DNA from: Gammaproteobacteria bacterium
GTDB lineage: Bacteria; Pseudomonadota; Gammaproteobacteria; Steroidobacterales; Steroidobacteraceae
Length of the DNA stretch: 64,000 bases
Assembly: GCA_025357835.1 (NCBI GenBank)
Contig: JANYLM010000049.1
Location: forward strand, 1 to 64,000
Direction: 5' to 3'
Shown: one piece after another, positions 26,887 to 35,188 of the stretch
How positions within the stretch are numbered: position 1 is the stretch's first letter
Layout of the letters: the number at the start of each line of letters is the position of its first letter
Notes under the pieces: model-generated
What the model was told of the DNA's origin: nothing
Seen by the model: the letters and a program-made list of their open reading frames with translations, nothing else
Database searches by the model: none
Program-made: the position numbers and the translations under genes

Positions 26887-27912
26887 ATGCGCCAACCTGA
26901 ACCAGCGGCGCAGTGGCAGGACGTAGATGCAGAGCTGTTCGAAACAACGATAAAGCCCCGTGGTCGGCCGGCCGTTCTGCACGGCTTGGTGCGCGACTGG
27001 CCCGCAACCAACGCTGGCCGAACTTCGCCTCAGGTCTTGAGCGCCTATCTTAAGACTTTCTACAGCGGCCACCCAGCCCCGTCGTTCGAGGCGCCCGCCG
27101 CGATACAGGGCCGGTTCTTCTACAACGACTCGCTGGATGGCTTTAACTTCGAGTCCAAGCGGGGTTTGCTTGACGAGATGCTGGATCGCTTGTGTGGTTG
27201 GATTGGTAATCGCTCTGCCCCTGCGCTCTACGCGGGTTCGGTTTCCTTGCCGCTGTATCGGCCGGGCTTTTCAGACGCTAACAATGCCCTCCGCCTGGTC
27301 AGCGCCGAGTCGGTGCTGGAATCCATCTGGATCGGCAACCGCACCTGCATCGCCGCGCATTTCGACAACACCGAAAATCTGGCCTGCGTGGTGGCAGGCA
27401 GACGCCGCTTCACCATGTTTCCCCCCGACCAGATCCGCAATCTTTACGTCGGGCCGCTAGACCTGACCCCCGCCGGCCAGCCCGTGAGCTTAGTCGATAT
27501 GCGCCATCCCGACCTCAAGCGCTTTCCCCGCTTCGCCGAAGCCCTGAAGGTCGTGGAGGTGGCCGAACTGGGGCCCGGCGACGCCGTCTACGTCCCCGCC
27601 CTATGGTGGCACCACGTCGAGGCGCTGGATGAGTTCAATGTCCTCGTCAATTATTGGTGGCGCGACATTCCCGACTATTTCGATTCCCCCTCGAGCAGCC
27701 TATTGCACTGCCTACTCACCATCAAGAGCTTGCCGATCGAGCAACGCCGCCGCTGGCGCGCCTTGTTCGACTATTTGATTTTCCAATCCGAGGAACCAGC
27801 GCTCGAACATCTACCCCTGGAAGTTCAGGGCCTTTTCCGGCAATTGACACCGGGGAAGGCGGAGCGCATTCGCGCGATGCTGCTGAAACAGCTCTCCCGC
27901 AAGACAAGCTAG
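26887..27912 (+). CDS. Cupin-like (JmjC/FIH-type) domain protein of a receptor locus
   Basis: The 341-residue protein is a cupin_8/JmjC-like dioxygenase candidate. The iron-binding His-x-Asp is in IAAHFDNTENLACVV, the distal His in PALWWHHVEAL, and FTMFPPDQIRNLYVGPL and GDAVYVPALWWHHV are family landmarks. Such enzymes use Fe(II) and 2-oxoglutarate to hydroxylate proteins or small molecules. It is divergent from sapC and convergent with the TonB receptor, the standard company of this gene type. Confidence 0.87.
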   Translation: MRQPEPAAQWQDVDAELFETTIKPRGRPAVLHGLVRDWPATNAGRTSPQVLSAYLKTFYSGHPAPSFEAPAAIQGRFFYNDSLDGFNFESKRGLLDEMLDRLCGWIGNRSAPALYAGSVSLPLYRPGFSDANNALRLVSAESVLESIWIGNRTCIAAHFDNTENLACVVAGRRRFTMFPPDQIRNLYVGPLDLTPAGQPVSLVDMRHPDLKRFPRFAEALKVVEVAELGPGDAVYVPALWWHHVEALDEFNVLVNYWWRDIPDYFDSPSSSLLHCLLTIKSLPIEQRRRWRALFDYLIFQSEEPALEHLPLEVQGLFRQLTPGKAERIRAMLLKQLSRKTS

Positions 27913-27923
27913 CTCAAAGTCCA

Positions 27924-27948
27924 AGGCCGCCCGAAACCCGGGCGGCCT
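27924..27948. terminator. Bidirectional hairpin between convergent genes
   Basis: AGGCCGCCCG (27924-27933) and CGGGCGGCCT (27939-27948) form a perfect ten-base stem with a five-base loop between the stops of the cupin-like gene and the TonB receptor. There is no T-run, so termination may need help from Rho. Confidence 0.55.
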
Positions 27949-27963
27949 CGGGGAACGTCGCGC

Positions 27964-30923
27964 TTACAGCGAAACGCGGAAACCCAACTGATAGCGTGCG
28001 AACCCTTGAGATGCCGAATAGAACTGTTCGCTGTAGCGCCCGTGCTGGCTCTGCGAGGCGGAGGTCAAATTGATGGCATCGAAGAGCACGCCGAAGTTCC
28101 GATTGAAGTCGTAGCTCGCACTCATGTCGAGTTGCCCGTACGCCTTCGTATATGTCGGCTCATTCGCCTGCTGGGTTTGGGCCAAGCCGTCCAAGAACTC
28201 GCCCCGATGGCTGTACGCCACCCGGGTCTGGAAGCCCCACTTCTCGAAGAACCCCACCAAGTTGTAGGAACGGCTCAAGCCGGGCAGCGCGAACTGCGAA
28301 CCAATGACCAGGGAATTATACTGTGCACCACCCGTCGGAATGGACCAGTTGGCTTGCACGCCAAAACCGCTGTCGCCGAACACTTGCTGTACCGAGAACT
28401 CGAAGCCATGGATCTGCGTTTTGTTGGCGTTCGACGGCGTGGTGACGTTCCATATGACCAGCGGGTCGCCGGGCTGCCCGGTGAATGAGAGCTGGCCGGG
28501 ATTGTCCGCCTTCATCTGCGCGAAAATGTTCTGCGCGGTGGGTGCCTTGCCCGCCGCCTGTACTTCGGCAAGCGCTTTCTGTTCGGCCGCGCCCGCGTTC
28601 GGGTCGGTGATGCCGAACAGCGGCCCTTGAGTCGTGGTTTGCGTCAGGAAGTTAGTCACGTGCTTCGTGAACCAATTGACGGACAGGTAGCTGTCCTTGG
28701 CGTAGTACCACTCTGCGGCGAGGTCGAAGTTATTCGACTCGTAGGGCAGCAAACCGGGGTTGCCCGCATTGGCGGTGCGCGCACCGGGCTTCGGAGAATT
28801 GGTCACCGACGTGGTGCCGATCATCGACAGCAAGTCGGAGCGGCTGATGGTCTTGCTGTACGAAGCGCGCAGCAACACATCTGGCAGTACCTGCAGACTG
28901 GTGTCCAAGCTGGGCAGGAACTCGTCGTAGGCAGCACGCACACTGCTGTACGTGGCGTCGGCGGCATAGTTGGTTGAAAACTCGGTCGGGTTGTTCCACT
29001 GAATCGTGGTCGGGATTTTCTGCAAGCTTTGCGCGGTCACGGTGCTGCGCTCGTAGCGCAAACCCGCCAATGCCCTAAATCTCATGCCATCGAAATCCGT
29101 GTCAAAATCCATCTCCAGGTACGGCGCGGGCGTCTCTTCCTTGATGTGATCATCATTCGTCGGCGACTTTCCCTGCGCGAAAGTGTACGCGGGGAAGTAC
29201 CCGACTCCGGGCGTGCCGCCGGGTTGCGTCGCCGCGATGGCGGCGCTTAAGGGGTAGCTATAAAAATACGGTATCAGATTGCCGCAGCCACCGCCGTAGA
29301 AGGATTTGAGAATGCTGCACGACGACACCTTGGTGAAGGCGCTGGCCGGAATCAAACCGTCGTAGGCGGAAGTGTAATACCCCCACGCGAAATTTCCGCT
29401 GTTGATATTTTGCGCCTGCGTGGTGCTGCGCTTAAGGTCGATACCGCCGGTGATCGCTTTAAGACCGCTGTCCGAGGTGTTCTTCCAGGTCGCATCGATT
29501 TTCACTTCATCGATCACGTTCCTGAAAGTCTTGTTGTTGGCTTGGCCGAACAGTGGATCGATTGTCGCGGTGCCGAGATTGTTGGTGCTGTACGGCGGCG
29601 CGTAGGTAAAGGCGGTGGTCGGGATCTGCGTGCCGCTCACCGTAAAGTACTTGTTGAGCGATAACTTAGGGTCCTGGCCGACAATGCCGAAATCATTGGT
29701 TCCCGATATACCGCCACCCGAATTTGCGACTGAATGGTGGCCGTCGAATGCCACGGTGACGTTGTCGGACGCCTGCCATTTGAGATTCAGTCCCGCCGAT
29801 CCATTCTGATTTTCAAACTCATCTGCCGCGGAGAAGTACGAAAGATCGCTGCCGTTATCGATGAGGTTCGTGACGGTGCCGTGCGAGTTGATCGTTGCGC
29901 TGGTAGGATTGCCGCCGTAGTCGAACCAGGCACCGAAGGTGTGCTTGTTCACCAGGTCTTTGTAAAACGTGTAGGTGTATAGGTGTAATCGGCGGTCGCA
30001 ACCAGCGACTCGACGGGTTTGAATTGCAGCACTGCCTGACCATTGACCCGTGTGCGTTCATGATCGGTGACGCCCCAGCCCTCGTTGCGCGGCGCCCAAT
30101 TGTGCCCGCCCGGATTCGTATTGCTGCTGGTGACGCGCGGGTCGCCCGCCGCAAACTGATCTTGGAGCCAGCCGTCGATATTGGCGGTTTGCTCCTGGCT
30201 GTTGCGCTTCAAATAAGACCCGTTAAACAGGAAACCCACGCGACCATCGAAGAAGGTATCGCTGAACAGGCCGGAGACCTCCGGTGTAATCTTGCTACCG
30301 ACCTTGCTCGACGTATCATCGGTCGCCTTGGCCTGAAACGTTGCGCGCATGTCGCCGTAATCGAATGGGCGCGCGGTTCTGATGTCGACCGTCGAACCGA
30401 TGCCGCCGCTGGCAATATCGGCGCGGCCAGTCTTATAGACCGTAATGCCGACAATGCCGTCGGAGGAGATATTTTCGAAATCGTAGGCGCGCGTCGCATC
30501 TTTGCCGTTGCCCGGATTGACGTTGCTGGGCATCTGGCGGCCGTTCAGCGTCACCATATTGAATTCCGGTCCGAAGCCGCGCACGGTTATCCGCGAGCCC
30601 TCATTGTTCATGCGGTCGATGGTCACGCCCGGAATGCGTTGGATCGATTCAGCCAGGTTGGTATCCGGAAACTTGCCGATGTCCTCGGCGGTTATGGCAT
30701 CGACGACGCCCGCCGTGTTGCGCTTAATCGTTTCGGAGGTCACCAAGTACTGCCGCAGTCCCGTGACCACGACTTCCTGAAGTTGATCCGAGGCAGCATC
30801 GGTCGCGGCCGCGGCGGCGCCTGAACAATACATCGCGATCAGCACGGCGAGCGGCTTCATCGGAAATTGCGAAATGGCTTGGTGCGCCTTTGTGCGGGCG
30901 TGCGCGCGGCTCGACTTCTTCAA
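27964..30923 (-). pseudogene. TonB-dependent receptor, frameshifted by an 8-bp tandem duplication
   Basis: Start TTG 30923 follows a strong AGGGGAGAG site and gives MKKSSRAHARTKAHQAISQF, then a signal peptide (MKPLAVLIAMYCSGAAAAA), the TonB box region (LQEVVVTGLR), the plug (AEDIGKFPDTNLAESIQRIP to STVDIRTARPFDY) and the barrel ending in YQLGFRVSL. At 29972-29987 the plus strand has TAGGTGTA twice in tandem. The reading frame breaks exactly there, after ATADYTYT. Removing one copy restores ADYTYTFYKDLVNKHTFGAW without a gap. The intact receptor would be about 980 residues and of the type that imports oligosaccharides. The LacI-type sites upstream and the GH1/GH3 genes suggest beta-glucosides. 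Confidence 0.88.
29972..29987 (-). repeat. Exact 8-bp tandem duplication inside the TonB receptor
   Basis: TAGGTGTA occurs at 29972-29979 and 29980-29987. Two copies put the receptor out of frame, and one copy would give an uninterrupted protein. Slipped-strand replication can add or remove such a unit. Confidence 0.9.
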
Positions 30924-30994
30924 ATTACTCTCCCCTTCCCGTGTCCCGGGAAAACACCGTTTTCTTTCTTGCCGACGTCGTGCGTCGATTCTTT

Positions 30995-31021
30995 TGCGAC
31001 CGGTTTCTGAAACCGGTTGCA
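30995..31021. promoter_or_regulatory. Tandem LacI-type operators before the TonB receptor
   Basis: TGAAACCGGTTGCA (31008-31021) fits the LacI-family pattern TGnAACCGGTTnCA. TGCGACCGGTTTCT (30995-31008) is a second, weaker copy. Together they create a nine-base inverted repeat ACCGGTTTC/GAAACCGGT (30999-31017). They lie 72-98 bases upstream of the TTG start. Confidence 0.75.
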
Positions 31022-31140
31022 GGATCATACTGCCCACGACTTTTGCAAAATGCAAGGAGTCTTACCCCATATTTCGTAATGTTTGGGCGTAGTGCGACAA
31101 TCTGACCTTGACAGTAGCTGCCCTGTGCAAGCAGCATTCG

Positions 31141-31154
31141 TGAAACCGGTTGCA
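31141..31154. promoter_or_regulatory. LacI-type operator before the MFS gene
   Basis: TGAAACCGGTTGCA is identical over 14 bases to the site at 31008-31021. It lies 42 bases before the MFS start and about 30 bases after a TTGACA (31108-31113), a reasonable place to block transcription initiation. The LacI gene in the same operon is the obvious regulator. Confidence 0.78.
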
Positions 31155-31195
31155 AGACAGCGGGCTACAGACTCGCGGGGACACGGACTAAATAT

Positions 31196-32707
31196 ATGAG
31201 CGGGGGAGTAGAGAGTGTGGGAAGCAAGGCCGGGCCTGGAGCGGGTAGCGCCGCCTCCGTGGATCCTGGGGATACGCTGCAAAACCCGCTTTACGGGGCT
31301 GACGCTGAGCCGATGACGGGCTCTTCATTCAAAGTGCTGGGTATCGCACTCACCGTGGCGATGGGCGGCTTCTTGGTTGGGTTCGATGCCACAGTCATCT
31401 CGGGCGCGGTGCCCTTCATTCGCGAGTACTTTAGCTTAGGGTCAGCGGTGGGTAGTCTCAAATTAGGGTGGGCCGTGAGCAGTCTTGGCTGGGGTGCCAT
31501 GGCGGGCAATCTCGCTGCCGGCCTGTTGAGCAACCGCTTTGGGCGCAGAGCGGTATTACTGATGACGGCGATATTGTTTCTGGCCTCATCGCTCGCTGCT
31601 GCACTTACCACGAGCTTCACCTTATTCATCGTCGCGCGCATTCTGGGCGGCCTCGGCGTCGGTGCGGCGATTCTCACCGCCCCCATATACATCGCGGAGA
31701 TCGCGCCGGCACGCAGCCGCGGGGGTTTGGTCTCCCTCAGTCAGTTGATGATCGTCATCGGCATCTCGGTTTCATTCTTCTCCAACTATTTTCTTCTGTC
31801 CTTTGGCGCCGACAGCTGGCGCTGGATGCTGGGCGTGCAATGCGTTCCAGCCGCACTTTACTTTCTCTTGCTATACCTCGTCCCCGAGAGTCCGCGATGG
31901 CTCATGAACAAAGGGCGCAGCGCCGACGCGCGTACCGTCCTCGACGCGGTTCACGGCCGTAGTACCGCCCAGTTTGAATTCGACCGGATCCAGGCAAGCC
32001 TCGCTGCGCAATCGCGGCATATCGGCCTGCGCGATTTACTGTCGGGCCGCTTGAGGCGAGTGATGATGTTCGGGTTCGGTATTGCATTTTTCCAGCAGGC
32101 CACCGGCATCAACGCCATTTTCTACTATTTGCCGACGATTTTCGCTCAGGCGGGAGGCGGCCTCTCTACTTCGTTCGCTCAGTCGGTCCTGGTGGGGCTG
32201 GTCAACGTCGGCATGACATTCGTGGCGATCTGGCTGATCGATCGTCTGGGACGCCGGCCGCTTCTGTGCTTCGGCGTCGCCGGCATGGCGCTGTCGCTGC
32301 TGGCCATCAGCTGGGCCTTCCACGCCGCAAAGGGCTTACCCGGTGGCGGCGGCGCCATCGGCTACGAGCGCATCGTGCTGGTCGCCATCATCATGTATGT
32401 AGCCTCCTTTGCGATTTCACTTGGTCCGGTTATGTGGGTGTTGCTATCCGAAATCTTTCCCAATGAAGAGCGCGCCGCCGCTATCTCGGTGGTGGGATTT
32501 TGGAACTCGCTGGTGAGCGCCAGCGTCACCCTGTTGTTTCCCGCGGCGGTCGCTGCGTGGGGACCAGACGGTACGTTTCTCGCCTATGGATTGCTGGCGG
32601 CGGCGGGGTTGGTGTTTCTCACCGCACTCGCGCCCGAGACTCGAGGTAAGACGCTCGAAGAGTTGGAGCGCACTTTGACACCGCCTTTGCAAGGAGGTGC
32701 GCAGTGA
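31196..32707 (+). CDS. MFS sugar:proton symporter (sugar porter family)
   Basis: The 503-residue inner-membrane protein has twelve predicted segments and the sugar-porter signatures: FGRRAVLL after segment 2, PESPRWLM after segment 6, QQATGINAIFYYLP in segment 7, DRLGRRPLL after segment 8, and PETRGKTLEELE at the end. The family imports mono- or disaccharides with H+. Its place in an operon with LacI, GH1 and GH3 suggests glucose, cellobiose or another beta-glucoside. The N-terminal 45 residues are Gly/Ser-rich and cytoplasmic. The stop overlaps the lacI-type start by four bases. Confidence 0.93.
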   Translation: MSGGVESVGSKAGPGAGSAASVDPGDTLQNPLYGADAEPMTGSSFKVLGIALTVAMGGFLVGFDATVISGAVPFIREYFSLGSAVGSLKLGWAVSSLGWGAMAGNLAAGLLSNRFGRRAVLLMTAILFLASSLAAALTTSFTLFIVARILGGLGVGAAILTAPIYIAEIAPARSRGGLVSLSQLMIVIGISVSFFSNYFLLSFGADSWRWMLGVQCVPAALYFLLLYLVPESPRWLMNKGRSADARTVLDAVHGRSTAQFEFDRIQASLAAQSRHIGLRDLLSGRLRRVMMFGFGIAFFQQATGINAIFYYLPTIFAQAGGGLSTSFAQSVLVGLVNVGMTFVAIWLIDRLGRRPLLCFGVAGMALSLLAISWAFHAAKGLPGGGGAIGYERIVLVAIIMYVASFAISLGPVMWVLLSEIFPNEERAAAISVVGFWNSLVSASVTLLFPAAVAAWGPDGTFLAYGLLAAAGLVFLTALAPETRGKTLEELERTLTPPLQGGAQ

Positions 32708-33759
32708 AATCGAAATTCCCCGCGCCGACGCCCGGCAGAAGCGGCCCGCGGCCGGGACAGTCCGCGACTTTGCGCATGGTGGCGCGCGAGGCGGGCGTAT
32801 CAGCCAGCACGGTGTCGCGCATCATCAACGGCACGGTCAAAGTGAGCGACGGGCTGAAGCGTTCGGTCGAAGCGGCGATTGCCAAGTTCGGCTTTCGACC
32901 GAACGCCGCTGCTCGAGGTTTGGCGCTCGGCAAAACTTCGACCATCGGCGTCGTCGCGCAGGCGATCGACAGCCCTTTTTACGGCGAAGGTCTGCGCGGC
33001 ATCGAGACTGGTTTGCGACAACGCGGCTATGCACCGCTCATTATGAGCGGCAACTGGCGCATCGAGGATGAGGAGCGCTGTGTGCAGGAGCTCATCGCCC
33101 GCGGCGTCGACGGGATCATCGTTTTTGCGGGCCGTTTGAGCGACGCCAAGTTGAAGGGCTACGCTAAGAGTGTGCCGATCGTGGTCACCGGGCGCCGCCT
33201 GCGCGCGCCGCGTTTGTTGAGCATGCAGATCGAAGATGCGAAGGGTTCGATGCTGGCGGTGCGGCACCTGCTCGATCTCGGGCACCGCCAGATCGCCTTC
33301 ATTACCGGCTCCGAAAATCATCCGGACGCAATCGAGCGCCTGCGTGGCTACACCCAGGCGCTGGTCGAGGGCGGGATCGACTTCAATCCCAATCTCGTCG
33401 CCGTCGGCGATTGGCACGAAGAAGGCGGCGTACGGGCGACCCTGGAACTGCTCGATTCGAAATCAAGATTCACAGCGCTGTTTTGCGTGAATGACCAAAC
33501 AGCCTACGGCGCATGCCTGGCGTTGTACCGCAAGGGACTGTCGGTGCCGCACGATGTGTCGGTGATTGGCTTCGACGATCTGCCGTCTTCGACCTACCGG
33601 CTCCCGCCGCTGACCAGCGTGCGGCAATCCATCGGCGAACTCGGCGAACGGTCGGCGCAAGGCATTCTTGAGCTTATCGCCGGGCGCCGGCCGCGGATCG
33701 CCGCACCCGATGTCGAACTGATGGTCCGGGAGTCGACGGGCCGCTGCCCGGGCAGCTGA
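32704..33759 (+). CDS. LacI-family transcriptional repressor of the beta-glucoside operon
   Basis: The N-terminal helix-turn-helix and hinge are clear (LRMVAREAGVSASTVSRIIN, then GFRPNAAARGLALGKTSTIG), followed by a periplasmic-binding-protein-like sugar domain (GIIVFAGRL, NDQTAYGACLALYRKGLSVP, VSVIGFDDLPSSTY). It starts with GTG after an AAGGAGGTG site inside the end of the MFS gene. The three AACCGGTT-type operators near 31.0-31.15 kb match what this family binds. The inducer is probably the sugar freed by the GH1/GH3 enzymes. Confidence 0.93.
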   Translation: MKSKFPAPTPGRSGPRPGQSATLRMVAREAGVSASTVSRIINGTVKVSDGLKRSVEAAIAKFGFRPNAAARGLALGKTSTIGVVAQAIDSPFYGEGLRGIETGLRQRGYAPLIMSGNWRIEDEERCVQELIARGVDGIIVFAGRLSDAKLKGYAKSVPIVVTGRRLRAPRLLSMQIEDAKGSMLAVRHLLDLGHRQIAFITGSENHPDAIERLRGYTQALVEGGIDFNPNLVAVGDWHEEGGVRATLELLDSKSRFTALFCVNDQTAYGACLALYRKGLSVPHDVSVIGFDDLPSSTYRLPPLTSVRQSIGELGERSAQGILELIAGRRPRIAAPDVELMVRESTGRCPGS

Positions 33760-33816
33760 TAAATCGCCACGCCAGACCGCCGAATTTCATAATTCCAAGG
33801 AAAAATACCACTACCC

Positions 33817-35175
33817 ATGAATGACTTGCAATCTCTCGCCGCGCTATCCGATCGTTTCCCGAGGAACTTCCGCTGGGGCGTTGCCAGCAGCGCTTTTCAA
33901 ATCGAAGGCGCTGCCGCCGCTGACGGCAAAGGTGCGTCTATCTGGGACGAGTTCTGCCGCATCCCGGGTGTCATCGCCGACGGATCGGATGGGCAAATCG
34001 CCTGCGATCACTACCATCGCCTCGATGCGGACCTCGATTTGATTGCAGGGCTTGGCGTCAAGGCTTATCGCTTCTCGATTTCCTGGCCGCGAATTCAACC
34101 GACAGGGTCTGGGCCGGCGCTGCAGTCCGGTATCGACTTCTACAATCGTCTCGTTGACGGCCTGCTGACGCGTGGCATCGAGCCCTACGCAACCCTCTAC
34201 CACTGGGACTTACCGGCGGAACTGCAGCGCAAGCACCAGGGCTGGGCCGACCGCAGCACGGCCTATCGTTTCGCGGAGTACGCGGCGCTCCTCGCCCAGG
34301 CACTGGGAGATCGCGTACGCTCGTTCGCAACCCACAACGAACCTTGGGTCACCGCCACTCTCGGCCACGAACTAGGTCATTTCGCGCCGGGCGTGAAGAA
34401 TCGGGCCGTGGCGATGCAAGTATCGCATCACTGTCTTCTGAGCCACGGCCTGGCCGTGCAGGCCATGCGCAGCGTACGTCAGAATCTAAATATCGGTATC
34501 GTTTTGAATCTCTCGCCGGTTTATGCGGCCAGCGCTTCGCCGGCGGATGAGTTGCTTGCCGCGCGCGAGGACGGCTTGCTGGTGCGCTGGTACCTGGATG
34601 CACTCTTGCGCGGTACTTATCCCAGCGACATCTTGCAGTATCTCGGCCCGGATGCGCCGCAGGTGCAAGCCGCTGACGAACGATTAATCTGCCAGCCGCT
34701 GGATTTTCTCGGCGTCAACTATTACAGCCCCATCAGGTCCATCGCAACACGGCCATTCTCTCCGTCCCGCGAAGGTGTACCGGTAACCGACATGGGCTGG
34801 GAGGTGGCGTCGGCGAGCTTTACGGATCTCCTCCTACGCCTCGATCGCGACTACGATTTGCCGCCGCTATACATCACGGAAAACGGCGCAGCCTATCGGG
34901 ATACCATCATCGAAGGCGTAGTCAAGGACGAAGAACGGCGCGCATACATCGAATCGCATGTGAGCGCCGTCGCGGACGCCATTGATCAAGGCGTCGATGT
35001 GCGTGGATACTTCCTCTGGTCGCTGCTCGATAACTTCGAATGGGCATCGGGCTACACCAAGCGCTTCGGCATCTACTACGTCGACTACGCGACCCAGGCG
35101 CGGATCCTCAAACACAGCGGCTTCTGGTTCAAGAATTTGGCGGCCGCATTCCATCGTGAGCGCATCAGCGCCTGA
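33817..35175 (+). CDS. GH1 beta-glucosidase
   Basis: The 452-residue cytoplasmic enzyme is a family 1 retaining glycosidase. Acid/base Glu175 is in ATHNEPW, where most members have TFNEP. The nucleophile Glu355 is in YITENGAAY. FRWGVASSAFQIEGA at the start and WSLLDNFEWASGYTKRFG near the end bind the glucose in subsite -1. No signal peptide is present, so it should hydrolyse imported cellobiose or aryl-glucosides to glucose. It follows the LacI gene by 57 bases in the same direction. Confidence 0.94.
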   Translation: MNDLQSLAALSDRFPRNFRWGVASSAFQIEGAAAADGKGASIWDEFCRIPGVIADGSDGQIACDHYHRLDADLDLIAGLGVKAYRFSISWPRIQPTGSGPALQSGIDFYNRLVDGLLTRGIEPYATLYHWDLPAELQRKHQGWADRSTAYRFAEYAALLAQALGDRVRSFATHNEPWVTATLGHELGHFAPGVKNRAVAMQVSHHCLLSHGLAVQAMRSVRQNLNIGIVLNLSPVYAASASPADELLAAREDGLLVRWYLDALLRGTYPSDILQYLGPDAPQVQAADERLICQPLDFLGVNYYSPIRSIATRPFSPSREGVPVTDMGWEVASASFTDLLLRLDRDYDLPPLYITENGAAYRDTIIEGVVKDEERRAYIESHVSAVADAIDQGVDVRGYFLWSLLDNFEWASGYTKRFGIYYVDYATQARILKHSGFWFKNLAAAFHRERISA

Positions 35176-35188
35176 AGTGAAAACCAAC

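Noticed and set aside
29949-29990. Programmed ribosomal frameshifting in the TonB receptor
   Set aside because: There is no slippery heptamer or downstream structure, and the 8-bp duplication fully explains the break.
34982-35188. N-terminal extension of the GH3 gene into the GH1 gene
   Set aside because: The ATG at 35189 starts a clean signal peptide; the extension reads GH1 sequence in the wrong frame.
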